Notes under the pieces: model-generated
The model's database searches: none
The model's input: the letters and a program-made list of their open reading frames with translations, nothing else
What the model was told of the DNA's origin: nothing
Shown: positions 1-8,547 of the stretch, one piece after another
How positions within the stretch are numbered: the first letter of the stretch is position 1
How the letters are laid out: every line of letters begins with the position of its first letter
Translations under genes and position numbers: made by a program
From: Avibacterium volantium_A
Lineage (GTDB): Bacteria > Pseudomonadota > Gammaproteobacteria > Enterobacterales > Pasteurellaceae
Length of the DNA: 64,000 nt
Assembly: GCF_049366555.1 (NCBI RefSeq)
Contig: NZ_JBMMGT010000002.1
Location: forward strand, 51,478 to 115,477
Reading direction: 5' to 3'

Positions 1-354
1 AGGATCTAAAATTTTATAAATTTGCTCTTTATAGGTTTCCGCATTGCGTAACACATCTTCACGAGAAAGCGGTGGACGTGTCGCATTTTTCCCCGATGGA
101 TCGCCCACGGTGGCGGTGAAATCCCCAATCAAAAACATAACGTGATGCCCAAAATTTTGGAATTGACGCAATTTATTTAACACCACCGTATGTCCTAAAT
201 GAATGTCGGGTGCAGTTGGATCAGCCCCTAATTTAATGCGTAACGGACGGTTTTCTTTGAGTTTTTCGATTAAATCTTGTTCTGAAAAAAGTTGATCTGT
301 GCCGCGTTTAAGCTCAGCAAGCTGCTCGGCAAGCAAAGGTGAAAGATCAGTCAT
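1..354 (-). CDS. tyrS: Tyrosyl-tRNA synthetase, N-terminal part (runs off window)
   Basis: Reading leftward from an ATG at 352-354, 118 codons stay open to the window edge. The product starts MTDLSPLLAEQLAELKRG and carries ADPTAPDIHLGH, the class I synthetase HIGH-type signature of the ATP site, followed by FLIGDFTATVGDPSGK, typical of the tyrosine enzyme. It charges tRNA-Tyr in the cytoplasm. Only the start of the Rossmann catalytic domain is present; the KMSKS loop and S4-like tRNA-binding domain lie outside. The gene is divergent from the sulfatase to its right. Confidence 0.93.
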   Translation of the reverse strand, partial: MTDLSPLLAEQLAELKRGTDQLFSEQDLIEKLKENRPLRIKLGADPTAPDIHLGHTVVLNKLRQFQNFGHHVMFLIGDFTATVGDPSGKNATRPPLSREDVLRNAETYKEQIYKILDP

Positions 355-654
355 TGAGGTATCCTATATGTGTAAATTATTTTCTTGAATTTCACTATTA
401 TAGATAGGAAAAAACAATATTCAAATGAAATCTATGAAATAAAGACGTGTCGTTGAAATCTTTGTAGCAAAAGTATAACCATAGTGTTATTAAAAGAAGA
501 TGATGTTACTGTATCGTATTAAAGTATTTTTTTGAATCATTTTTTCAAAAAAAATAATTTTATGTTTTATTTTGTGTGAGCTATTTCACAGTTTTAAAAT
601 GAAAAGTGTCATATCATTCTCTACAGGGTTTCACTTAAATATCTTGGAGGAACG
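355..654. other. Divergent intergenic region, tyrS / sulfatase
   Basis: This 300-base AT-rich stretch must hold promoters for both flanking genes. The only clear element is the CRP-like site at 575-590, listed separately. No further gene, repeat or hairpin was recognised. Confidence 0.5.
575..590. promoter_or_regulatory. CRP (cAMP receptor protein) site
   Basis: TGTGAGCTATTTCACA matches the CRP consensus TGTGA-N6-TCACA at all ten half-site positions. It lies 65 bases before the sulfatase start, suggesting that gene is activated when preferred sugars are scarce. It could also act on divergent tyrS, but the distance favours the sulfatase. Confidence 0.75.
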
Positions 655-2283
655 ATGAGTATTACACGTAGAAAATTTATTCGTAATGTCGCATTAGGTT
701 CTGCTGGTATGGTGGTAATGCCAGAAACTATGGCTAAGGATACCTGTAGTAATGAAGGCGAAAAATTATTAAATGCTAAAAATATTGTCATTATTACCGC
801 TGATCAGCTAGCTAAACGTGCGGTTGGGGGATATGGAAATAAGGTCGTAAAAACGCCGAATATTGATGCGTTAATGGCTCAAGGTGTCAGCTTTGAGAAT
901 GCTTATTGTAGTTATCCGCTATGTGCGCCTTCGCGCTCGAGCTTTTGGACAGGATGTTTACCTCATCATACGGGAGTTGTTGCCAATGATAATGCGGATA
1001 TTCCTGAAACATTGGCAACCGTGGGATCCATTTTTAGTGAGGCGGGCTATGAATGCTACCATTTTGGAAAACGCCATGATCACGGTGCGTTGAGAGGTTT
1101 TATTAGTGCGGAACAAATTGAAAAAGATTTTCCCGCTGAACCCGCTTTTCCTGTGAATTATGACACTAAAGAAGATGTATATTGCTTAGAGGAAAGCTTA
1201 AAATTTATTAATCGATTGAATCAACGAAAAGAGAAAAAACCATTTTTATTAGCGGTTGAATTCAATAATCCGCATAATATTAACGGCTGGGTAGGCAAAT
1301 TTGCAGGAGAACACGGCGATATTGAAGGGATCGGCGAATTGCCTGAGCTTTTAGATAATTTTGATACAAAATCAGATTTAATTAATCGACCAAAAGCTGT
1401 TCAATATGCTTGCTGTACTCATACAAGAGTAAAACAGGCAGGCAAATGGAATGAAAAGAATTTTCAACAATATCTTAAAGCTTATTATTACTATACAGAA
1501 CTTGCGGATAATTATATTGGGCAAGTCATTAATGCATTGAAAGAAAACGGGCTTTATGATGATACGCTCATTGTCTTTTTCTCTGATCACGGCGACGCAA
1601 TGGGGGCGCATCGGCTTGTTACAAAAATGAATTGGTTTTATGAAGAAGCGATGAATGTACCTTTTACCTTCCTCGGGCCAGATATTCAAAAAAATCAGCA
1701 TAAAAAAGAGCTGGTATCCTTATGTGATTTATTGCCAACACTTTGTGATTATGTAGGGTTAACTGTTCCTAATCCGATTTATGGGCGTTCCTTGTTGCCG
1801 TTACTACAAAATAAACCGACCGAAGAGTGGCGAGAATATGTTGTTGCCCATTGGAATACGGATCGAAATCTTGATCTTCAACCAGCACGAATGTTAAGAA
1901 CAAATGAGTTTAAATATGTGCTTTATAAAGAGGACGAGGAAGAAGAACTCTATGATATGGTCAATGATCGTGGTGAAACACGTAATTTAGCAAATGATCC
2001 AAATTATCGAGAGATTAAGCGGGAATTACGTGCGAAATTAGACAAACATATCCAAAATAATTCTGATCCTTTTTATTCTCAAGATGTGTTAATTGATCCT
2101 CAACGTTGGCGTAGCCATCCATTGGGGTACGAACATCATACAGGGGAAACAAGTACCGAAATTTATTTACGGGAAATTCGCCCATTACTAACGAAGAAAG
2201 ATTGGGAGAAAGCACATAAGGTAACGCTTGAATTACAGAAACAATTACGTTTGAGTAAAAGTGTACTTGTGGTGGATAAGTAA
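655..2283 (+). CDS. Tat-exported type I sulfatase
   Basis: This 542-residue sulfatase should hydrolyse a sulfate ester in the periplasm. The N-terminus (TRRKFIRN, then a short hydrophobic stretch) is a twin-arginine signal. Residues 90-94 are CAPSR, the cysteine-type C-x-P-S-R motif in which Cys90 becomes formylglycine, so a maturase (anSME or FGE) is required; none is in the window. Metal-binding residues are visible at Asp50-Gln51 and in SDHGDAMGAH near 310-319. The start follows a good Shine-Dalgarno (TTGGAGG) and a perfect CRP site. The substrate cannot be named; host sulfated glycans are a guess. It stands alone, so no pathway partner is visible. Confidence 0.88.
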   Translation: MSITRRKFIRNVALGSAGMVVMPETMAKDTCSNEGEKLLNAKNIVIITADQLAKRAVGGYGNKVVKTPNIDALMAQGVSFENAYCSYPLCAPSRSSFWTGCLPHHTGVVANDNADIPETLATVGSIFSEAGYECYHFGKRHDHGALRGFISAEQIEKDFPAEPAFPVNYDTKEDVYCLEESLKFINRLNQRKEKKPFLLAVEFNNPHNINGWVGKFAGEHGDIEGIGELPELLDNFDTKSDLINRPKAVQYACCTHTRVKQAGKWNEKNFQQYLKAYYYYTELADNYIGQVINALKENGLYDDTLIVFFSDHGDAMGAHRLVTKMNWFYEEAMNVPFTFLGPDIQKNQHKKELVSLCDLLPTLCDYVGLTVPNPIYGRSLLPLLQNKPTEEWREYVVAHWNTDRNLDLQPARMLRTNEFKYVLYKEDEEEELYDMVNDRGETRNLANDPNYREIKRELRAKLDKHIQNNSDPFYSQDVLIDPQRWRSHPLGYEHHTGETSTEIYLREIRPLLTKKDWEKAHKVTLELQKQLRLSKSVLVVDK

Positions 2284-2351
2284 TATCACAATGCTGTATA
2301 GCTAAGTGTTATTTTGACATTCCACAGTTATACAAAAAAGGCTAAAAAAAC

Positions 2352-2374
2352 ACCGCACTTTTTAAAAGTGCGGT
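2352..2374 (-). terminator. Inverted uptake-sequence pair acting as terminator
   Basis: ACCGCACTT and AAGTGCGGT face each other around a short A/T loop. Read leftward, the hairpin is followed by a run of T (complement of the A-run at 2344-2350), so it best fits leftward transcripts from the small reading frame at 2401-2574. It may also stop sulfatase transcription. Confidence 0.65.
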
Positions 2375-2400
2375 ATTAATTGAAAGATTTTTTAACTGGC

Positions 2401-2574
2401 TTAATTGAAAGTTTTCAGGCTATCGACAGTATTATCACAACCAGAGGTTGTGCAATAAAACAAGTCATTATGCAGTACGACAGGCGTATTGAAATTAGCA
2501 TTTAAAGCTTTAACATCAAGTATATCAATTATTACAGGTGTTACGCCTATTTTTATGAGGGAGTACAATGCCAA
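2401..2574 (-). pseudogene. Small leftward reading frame, probable gene remnant
   Basis: On the minus strand about 57 codons are open after a TAA at 2575-2577. The frame has no ATG and only a TTG with no Shine-Dalgarno. It ends in protein-like sequence (NTPVVLHNDLFYCTTSGCDN...) with two cysteines and a normal stop, followed by a T-tailed hairpin. Its upstream end runs into the start of the acetyltransferase. I read it as the C-terminal remnant of a gene cut off when the neighbouring gene was placed here. I do not recognise the family. Confidence 0.35.
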
Positions 2575-3263
2575 TTAACCATCTCGGTCAGCCTATCGGT
2601 GAACTTATTGCAGATTTTACAGTGGGAGAGTTGCCGAATATTCAAACGTTAGAAGGGCAATATTGCCGTTTGGAACGGCTTTGTGTATCTCGTCATTTTA
2701 GCGATATTTATGATTTTTTTGGGCCAAATAGCCCTGAAAGCCAATGGACTTATTTGTCTATTGATGCGCAACCTAACGAACAAGCCGCACGGCAACTTTT
2801 GCAACAATGGGCAAGCATTTCAGATCCCTATTATTTGGCGATTATTGATAAAGCTACACAAAAAGCCGTTGGACTATTTTCTTTAATGCGAATAGAGCCG
2901 AAAAATCGTACTATCGAAATGGGCTGGGTGATTTATTCAGAAAGCCTTAAACATTCCCGTGTTGCAACCGAAGCCCAATTTTTAGCAATGCAATATGTGT
3001 TTGAAACCTTGTATTACCGCCGTTATGAATGGAAATGCGATAGTCTAAATCAGCCATCTTTCAATGCGGCGAAGCGCCTTGGCTTTCAATTTGAGGGGAT
3101 TTTTAGGCGTGCGCTGGTGTATAAAGGGCGTAACCGTGATACGGCGTGGTTTTCAATGTTGCAAGAAGAATGGCAGGCAATGAAACCCAAATTCCAACGC
3201 TGGCTTTCAGCTGATAATTTTGATGCTGAGGGCAAGCAATTACGCGCATTAAATGAATGCTAA
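2568..3263 (+). CDS. GNAT-family N-acetyltransferase (RimJ/RimL-like)
   Basis: A 231-residue cytoplasmic protein with the GNAT fold of the RimJ/RimL type, which transfers acetyl from acetyl-CoA to an amino group. Support comes from RLERLCVSRHFSDIY near residue 35, the beta strands YLAIIDKATQKAVGLFSLMRI around 105-125, IEMGWVIYSE, and the C-terminal SFNAAKRLGFQFEGIFRRA segment typical of this branch (neighbouring lysine/arginine pair before GF-x-EG). The start follows a GAGGGAG ribosome site. Substrate unknown: a ribosomal protein, antibiotic or small metabolite are all possible. It is probably monocistronic. Confidence 0.85.
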   Translation: MPINHLGQPIGELIADFTVGELPNIQTLEGQYCRLERLCVSRHFSDIYDFFGPNSPESQWTYLSIDAQPNEQAARQLLQQWASISDPYYLAIIDKATQKAVGLFSLMRIEPKNRTIEMGWVIYSESLKHSRVATEAQFLAMQYVFETLYYRRYEWKCDSLNQPSFNAAKRLGFQFEGIFRRALVYKGRNRDTAWFSMLQEEWQAMKPKFQRWLSADNFDAEGKQLRALNEC

Positions 3264-3420
3264 AAATTTGCCAAATTTTGACCGCACTTTGTTATTTCTT
3301 ATTGGTAAAGCCTATTGAATTTAGAGAGATGACCCTATTTTTACCTATTGTTTTTGCTTATGATGAGCGTTTGATTACACAAAATTTATCATAAACTTTA
3401 TGTAAACTTAGGAGTAAAAA

Positions 3421-4107
3421 ATGGAAAAACCTGCAATTGTTTTAGTACACGGTTTTTGGGGCGGTGCAAGCCATTGGAATAACGTGATTAACGCATTGAA
3501 AGCACAGGGGTATTTTGATGTGTATGCGGTAGAAAATCCGCTCACTTCATTAGCTGATGATGCAGCGCGTACACGCAAAATGGTGGCGCAAATTCAGAAG
3601 CCTGTGGTGCTGGTAGGGCATTCTTATGGGGGTAAAGTGATTACAGAAATGGGCGATTTACCCAATGTGAAAGCTTTAGTTTATATCGCCGCCTTTGCCC
3701 CTGAAGTGGGTGAAAGTGCGGGCGGAATTAGTCAACAAAATCCACCTGAAGCATTTTCTGCCATTATTGGCGATAGTGATGGTTATTTATGGATTGACCG
3801 CAGTCGTTATCAGCAAAGTTTTTGTCAAGATGTGAGCGAGGACGAAGCGTACCCAATGGCGATTACACAAAAAGCCCCATTAGCTTCCACTTTTGCGGAT
3901 ACCGTCAGCCAAGCCGCTTGGAAGGTGAAACCAAGTTTTTATCAAATTTCTACTCAAGATAGAATGATCTCTCCTGCTAACCAAAAAATGATGGCGGAAC
4001 GCATTTCTCCACGTAAAATCATCAGCCTTGATGCAAGCCACGCTTCGCTAATGTCGCAAGCCGAAGCGGTAACGCAACTGATTTTAGATGCCGCGACAAT
4101 GGCATAA
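3421..4107 (+). CDS. Alpha/beta hydrolase (esterase-like)
   Basis: A 228-residue cytosolic hydrolase with no signal peptide. LVHGFWGG near the N-terminus is the oxyanion-hole HG motif; GHSYGG centres the nucleophile Ser68; Asp180 (STQDRM) and His207 (DASHASL) complete the expected catalytic triad. The size and GHSYGG context fit the EstC / salicylate-esterase / hydroxynitrile-lyase-like branch rather than lipases. The start follows TTAGGAG. The physiological ester is unknown. The gene ends just before the predicted small RNA that is transcribed toward it. Confidence 0.85.
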   Translation: MEKPAIVLVHGFWGGASHWNNVINALKAQGYFDVYAVENPLTSLADDAARTRKMVAQIQKPVVLVGHSYGGKVITEMGDLPNVKALVYIAAFAPEVGESAGGISQQNPPEAFSAIIGDSDGYLWIDRSRYQQSFCQDVSEDEAYPMAITQKAPLASTFADTVSQAAWKVKPSFYQISTQDRMISPANQKMMAERISPRKIISLDASHASLMSQAEAVTQLILDAATMA

Positions 4108-4145
4108 AATCAAGGAAAAATCCCCGCACTTCTCAATTTCACACA

Positions 4146-4217
4146 CAAAAAAAGTGCCTCTTTCTGTGGGGGGAGAGGCACTAAAGTGTTGGAGTGATTA
4201 TCTATTATTGTTTGAAT
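4146..4217 (-). ncRNA. Predicted Fur-repressed small RNA (about 72 nt)
   Basis: Leftward from a strong promoter (4224-4252) a short transcript would begin near 4217 and end at a T-tailed hairpin. AGTGCCTCT at 4174-4182 (read leftward) pairs perfectly with AGAGGCACT at 4153-4161, followed by seven T. The loop and preceding segment are rich in C and U (CTCCCCCC), able to pair with Shine-Dalgarno sequences. No credible reading frame fits. Fur-repressed sRNAs are known in this family (HrrF in H. influenzae, JA-series in Aggregatibacter); they act with Hfq to reduce iron-protein synthesis. Orthology to HrrF is inferred from regulation and size, not from alignment. It could alternatively be only the sfsA terminator, but the promoter and spacing argue for an RNA gene. 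Confidence 0.7.
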
Positions 4218-4223
4218 GGTTAG

Positions 4224-4275
4224 ATGATAATAGTTCTCAAATACAAAGTCAATAGATAAATGAAAATAATTCTCA
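4224..4275 (-). promoter_or_regulatory. Sigma-70 promoter with two Fur boxes for the small RNA
   Basis: Read leftward, TTGACT (4252-4247) is followed after exactly 17 bases by TATCAT (4229-4224). Two 7-1-7 Fur boxes lie on it. TGATAATAGTTCTCA (4225-4239) overlaps the -10, and TGAAAATAATTCTCA (4261-4275) lies just upstream of the -35. Against TGATAAT-N-ATTATCA these match 12 of 14 positions each. Fur with iron should repress; iron starvation should induce. Confidence 0.78.
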
Positions 4276-4282
4276 ATATTTT

Positions 4283-4999
4283 TTATTCGATGTAAGGCAC
4301 GCAATGGGTCAAAGAAAGTGCGGTAGGAATTTGACCCGAAAATTCAAATTCGCCTGCATAGGCATACACCTCAACCCCTTCTTTTATCGCTTGGCTGAGC
4401 AATTTGGCGTACTCAGGATCGATGTATTCTGCCACTTTGAAATGATCAAAACCGTTGTGCAAGCCCGCGAAAAAAATCACTGCACGATGCCCGAGCTTTT
4501 TCATCGCCATTAATTCACGCAAATGTTTTTGCCCTCGTGTGGTTACGGCATCGGGGAACATTCCAAGATTGCCTTTTACCAGCGTTACGGATTTCACTTC
4601 CACATAACAATCGGGTAACCCTTCGCCCTTGAGCAGAAAATCAATGCGACTGTTTTCCTCACCATATTTCATTTCAGGCAGGATTTCGCTGTACTCCGCC
4701 AATTCCTTAATTTGCTTATTTTGTAAGGCTTCAAAGGTAAGCTGATTGGAACGGTGGGTGTTAATGCACACCATTTGCCCATTTTTGAGCTGGGTGAGTT
4801 CCCACGAATGGGGGTATTTGCGGGTTTTGCTATCGGAGGTGGAATACCAAATGGTATCGCCTTTCTCGCCACAGCTTGTCATCGCCCCTGTGTTGGCACA
4901 GTGAATCGTCAGCACCTCGCTATTTGCCAGTTCCACATCAGCCAAAAAGCGTTTATAACGGCGAATGAGTGTCGCGGATTGTAATGAAGGTAATTGCAT
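4283..4999 (-). CDS. sfsA: SfsA family DNA-binding/nuclease-like protein
   Basis: SfsA is a conserved protein named for stimulating maltose fermentation in E. coli; its fold contains a PD-(D/E)xK-like nuclease core. Characteristic blocks are LADVELANSEVLTIHCANTG, RIDFLLKGEG, CYVEVKSVTL (the E-V-K core) and FPDAVTTRGQKHL. I start at the ATG at 4997-4999 (238 residues, the family length) because a TTAGGAAC ribosome site precedes it. The frame is open further upstream to 5149, but that extension is not SfsA-like. It is transcribed alone; the downstream hairpin at 4153-4182 may serve as its terminator as well as ending the small RNA. Confidence 0.93.
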   Translation of the reverse strand: MQLPSLQSATLIRRYKRFLADVELANSEVLTIHCANTGAMTSCGEKGDTIWYSTSDSKTRKYPHSWELTQLKNGQMVCINTHRSNQLTFEALQNKQIKELAEYSEILPEMKYGEENSRIDFLLKGEGLPDCYVEVKSVTLVKGNLGMFPDAVTTRGQKHLRELMAMKKLGHRAVIFFAGLHNGFDHFKVAEYIDPEYAKLLSQAIKEGVEVYAYAGEFEFSGQIPTALSLTHCVPYIE

Positions 5000-5108
5000 T
5001 TTTGTTCCTAATTGATTTAAAAGCCTGAAGTGTATCATTTTGCAGTTGGGGGAAAAAGAAAAAGTGCGGTGCTTTTGAGGCGTAAATTTTATATCTATTA
5101 TGTATGCT

Positions 5109-6317
5109 TTATTTGCCATAACTAAAATTAAAGGTAAATATCGCAGCAATCAGATTGAGTGCAATAGATGAAAGTAATACAGGGAAATAACCGTATTGAC
5201 CGGCAAAAGACATCGCCATCGTTGCATAAATAAATCCCATAATGACGATAATACTGAGTTGTAATGAAAAGAACGTGGCTTTAGCTTGCATTGGGGCGGC
5301 TTTATCCATAATAACCGTACTTATTGAAGCTAATAAGGCAGGCTGGATAAGAGAATATAAGCCGATCACGCCATAAGCTGTTAATATTTCTATTTTTTGT
5401 TGCGTAAGCATCAGTAAGCAGAGTAATGGCAACGTTTGTAATATTAACAAATATTGTAGTGTTTTAATCCGCCCAAAACGTTTGATTAAAGGAATGATTA
5501 GTAAGGCTGAAAATACGCCTATGATTGAGCCATAAATTTTTGTAGCTATACTTATATTCGCGATAGACCACCCGGCATCAACTAACATTGGGTTAATGAG
5601 CGTATATGCTGAGCTGAATCCGCTTGGTAAGATAAGCAGAAGGAAAAACCACATTTTATTAGCCTTCATAAAAACAGTCATTTGTGCAATCAGAGGGTAT
5701 TTTTTGCGACTTTCTTTGTACGCCACTTTTTCTGCTTCGGGTTCGTAATAAAAAATAAGTTGAACGACTGAGATTGCAGTCAGTGCGGATAATACGAATA
5801 GCGAACCTTGCCATTGGAGCGTATTGTAGAATATTAATATTATGCCTCCGCCAATAATATTTCCAAATAAATTACTGGCGTATTGTAGTGCATTTGCTTT
5901 TTGGCGATCGGATTCTATAAAAATTTTACAGGCTAACCCATCAATGGCAACATCTTGGATACAGGTCATCACACTGTACAAAAGAAATAGCACTAATACG
6001 ATAGAAAAATGCTGAGTAATCTCAAAAAAACTAGAAATGGCTAATAAAATTGTCATACAACTTTGTGCGATGATTAGCCAGCCACGGTACATTCCTTGGA
6101 AGAACGTGCGTATATGATCAACCACTAAGGCAAAAAATAATTTTCCTGCAATCGGAAGTGCTATCAAGTTAAGCAGCGCGAGTTTATCCAACGAGAATCC
6201 TGAAACTCGGAGAACAACAACCGAGGCAGTTAATGCAAAGGAAATGCCAATGTATTGGGTCATATACAAGGAAATCAGCATTGACCAAGTCAACGTATTG
6301 TGCTTATTTGTCATCAT
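5109..6317 (-). CDS. MFS permease, RhtX/FptX-like, siderophore import
   Basis: A 402-residue inner-membrane protein with about twelve hydrophobic helices, resembling the AmpG/RhtX/FptX branch of the major facilitator superfamily. Conserved-looking signatures include DKLALLNLIALP in helix 2 and CIQDVAIDGLA in helix 4, the AmpG-type QD-x-A-x-D motif. RhtX/FptX proteins are single-subunit permeases that carry ferric siderophores across the inner membrane, replacing an ABC importer. Its position, six bases behind a TonB receptor and third in an operon headed by a siderophore reductase and a Fur-box promoter, supports that role. ATGATG follows AAGGAAA. Muropeptide import is the main alternative. 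Confidence 0.8.
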   Translation of the reverse strand: MMTNKHNTLTWSMLISLYMTQYIGISFALTASVVVLRVSGFSLDKLALLNLIALPIAGKLFFALVVDHIRTFFQGMYRGWLIIAQSCMTILLAISSFFEITQHFSIVLVLFLLYSVMTCIQDVAIDGLACKIFIESDRQKANALQYASNLFGNIIGGGIILIFYNTLQWQGSLFVLSALTAISVVQLIFYYEPEAEKVAYKESRKKYPLIAQMTVFMKANKMWFFLLLILPSGFSSAYTLINPMLVDAGWSIANISIATKIYGSIIGVFSALLIIPLIKRFGRIKTLQYLLILQTLPLLCLLMLTQQKIEILTAYGVIGLYSLIQPALLASISTVIMDKAAPMQAKATFFSLQLSIIVIMGFIYATMAMSFAGQYGYFPVLLSSIALNLIAAIFTFNFSYGK

Positions 6318-6322
6318 TTTCC

Positions 6323-8527
6323 TTAGAATGTATAGCTATAATTTACACCAAATGTGCGACCACTAGAGGGTAGCCCAGCATAACCTGGCATAATACCAAA
6401 TGCGTGATATTTGCGGTTTGTTAAGTTTTTACTCCAAAATAAAATATTATGATGTTTATTTTGTAACCCTATAGAAAGATTCAGCAACATATAATGACCT
6501 AATTTCTGTACATTGTCAGGCTGTGCATAACGGCTACCGACATAGCGTATGGATAGATCGCTTAGGAGTTGTGATTCCCCCATAAATCCGAAGTTGAACG
6601 GTTTAGATTCATATGCAATGGATAATGCTCCGCTCCACTTAGCAGCTTGCGGTAAACGGTTTCCCTTTGAGGTAATATGATGTGCTGTTGCAGGTACTTT
6701 TGTAACTTTGGTATCTAAATAAGTGATTTCTTGTTTTAGTTTTAACTGCTCCGCGAGTTGCCAATATATTCCCAGTTCAGCGCCTCTAGAACGAGTATCT
6801 GCATTTGCAGTACCAGTTAAATAGGAGGGATATAGAGTGATGGTAATATGGTCATTTTTAACTTTGGTGTTAAATAAGGAGACATCAAATCCAAATTTAC
6901 CATTATTTGTCAAAAATTTACTGCCGATTTCAGAGCTAATCACTTTAGCCGATTTATAAGGCTGGTTATCTTTACCGTATGCAATATTCGTACCATAATC
7001 AGCAAATCCACCAAATTTATTTCCTAGACTTTGTATCGCATACAGTCGCCATTCTGAGGTTAGAGCATAGTTAACTCCTAGACGACCACTCAAGAAGTTA
7101 TCACTGATTTTATGTTTTTCCGTATAAGACGGTTTCGCCAAATCAGCATTTGGCATATAAATTGCACGATAATTTAGTTGTTCATGGCTATATCGAGCCC
7201 CGGCAACGGCTTTTAAGCTTTCGGTTAGTGGGAAAGTTAACTCGCCAAAAAGTGCTTTGGTTTCATAGTCAAAATCACGATCAATAATGGCATTAAATGG
7301 ATCATTACCAAGTAAGACAGCAGGTGATAATTGTTGGGTACTGCGAATGGCATCATAAGTAAAATTGCGTTTTCTTTTTTCAAAATATGCCCCAGCTACC
7401 CAAATTAATCCCGAATTAGTTTCTGAGGTGAATTTTAATTCCTGCGAGAATTGTTTTACCCGTTCATTAACGTTTTGGCGATTATTTTTATTTTGGTAAT
7501 AATATTGATCTAATATTGGGTGTAGCGATTGTGGAATCTTTGCTGCATTATAGAAAACCCCTAACATATCAAGCGGTCTTAATGGTCGATTAACATTAGC
7601 ACGGTGATAATGATATGCAGTGGTGGATTCTAAAACAGCAAAATCAAAGCCGTGCATATATTTCAATGAAATGCCCGAATTTTTTCGGTACGCACTATGC
7701 GGTAATCCGTTTGTTTGTGTGCTAAAAGAAAAGGGGGCAGAAAGAATGATCGGTAAAAAGTTTTTACGTTGATCGTGATAAACACTTAAAATTGCATCAT
7801 TGTATTCTCCATCGTTCCAACGCAGTTTGGCTTGTATCGCCTCATTCGTTTTTCTATTTAGTGGTTTTCCTGTATCGGCATCTTTTATATAGTCATCAAA
7901 ACGCTCAAGTTGAGTAGCTAATCGGAATGAAAATTGTTCAGAGAGCGGTACATTAAGTAAACCATTGATTCCTCGTAAGTTCAGATTACCTGCATTAACA
8001 CCAATGTAGGCTTCAAATTCTTGCTTAGGATCCGTTGTTTTTATCATAATACTACCAGCTTCGGCTTTAGTGCCAAATAACGTTCCTTGAGGGCCTTTAG
8101 CCACTTCAATCCGCTCGACATCAAGTAAAGGGCGAGCTAGCCCAGATTTGCCATTGCTTATGCCATCAACCACAATATCTACAGAATTATCGTCCATACT
8201 GGTGTTAGTGAGAGATCCCACGCCACGGATCCAAACGGAGGTTGTTGCAGCATTATTACCGTTATGGATATTAAGGCTCGGTAAGGAGGATAGTGCCTCT
8301 AATACATTTTGGGTATCTTTAACTTTGATATCTTGTTTGTCTATCACATCAACTGCAAATGGCGTATCTAATCTAGATTCTCTTACGCCTCTTGAATATA
8401 CGAAAATAGGTTCTAACTCTTCGCCTTCAGTGGTAGAACTATGCTTTTCTAATTTTGTCTCAGCGAACACTGTGCCTGATGTGAGAGATGTTGCTAACGA
8501 TAATAAAAGTGCGGTATTAATTTTCAC
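6323..8527 (-). CDS. TonB-dependent siderophore receptor
   Basis: Outer-membrane gated channel for a ferric chelate. I choose the GTG at 8525-8527 as start: it sits directly behind GAAGGAGAAAAAC and gives a clean signal peptide (VKINTALLLSLATS...VFA). The ATG at 8563 overlaps the end of the upstream gene and lacks a ribosome site. The mature part has a TonB box-like EPIFVYS, a plug domain (VWIRGVGS, VERIEVAKGPQGTLFG) and a beta-barrel ending in the aromatic SYTF expected by the BAM complex. The length (about 734) is normal. The codons for the signal peptide contain an uptake sequence (ACCGCACTT). Ligand unknown; since no biosynthesis genes are seen, an exogenous siderophore is likely. Confidence 0.9.
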   Translation of the reverse strand: MKINTALLLSLATSLTSGTVFAETKLEKHSSTTEGEELEPIFVYSRGVRESRLDTPFAVDVIDKQDIKVKDTQNVLEALSSLPSLNIHNGNNAATTSVWIRGVGSLTNTSMDDNSVDIVVDGISNGKSGLARPLLDVERIEVAKGPQGTLFGTKAEAGSIMIKTTDPKQEFEAYIGVNAGNLNLRGINGLLNVPLSEQFSFRLATQLERFDDYIKDADTGKPLNRKTNEAIQAKLRWNDGEYNDAILSVYHDQRKNFLPIILSAPFSFSTQTNGLPHSAYRKNSGISLKYMHGFDFAVLESTTAYHYHRANVNRPLRPLDMLGVFYNAAKIPQSLHPILDQYYYQNKNNRQNVNERVKQFSQELKFTSETNSGLIWVAGAYFEKRKRNFTYDAIRSTQQLSPAVLLGNDPFNAIIDRDFDYETKALFGELTFPLTESLKAVAGARYSHEQLNYRAIYMPNADLAKPSYTEKHKISDNFLSGRLGVNYALTSEWRLYAIQSLGNKFGGFADYGTNIAYGKDNQPYKSAKVISSEIGSKFLTNNGKFGFDVSLFNTKVKNDHITITLYPSYLTGTANADTRSRGAELGIYWQLAEQLKLKQEITYLDTKVTKVPATAHHITSKGNRLPQAAKWSGALSIAYESKPFNFGFMGESQLLSDLSIRYVGSRYAQPDNVQKLGHYMLLNLSIGLQNKHHNILFWSKNLTNRKYHAFGIMPGYAGLPSSGRTFGVNYSYTF

Positions 8528-8547
8528 GTTTTTCTCCTTCACTGATA

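Noticed and set aside
4110..4304. 64-codon leftward frame over the small RNA region
   Set aside because: It would start upstream of the sRNA promoter and run through the terminator hairpin; no ribosome site.
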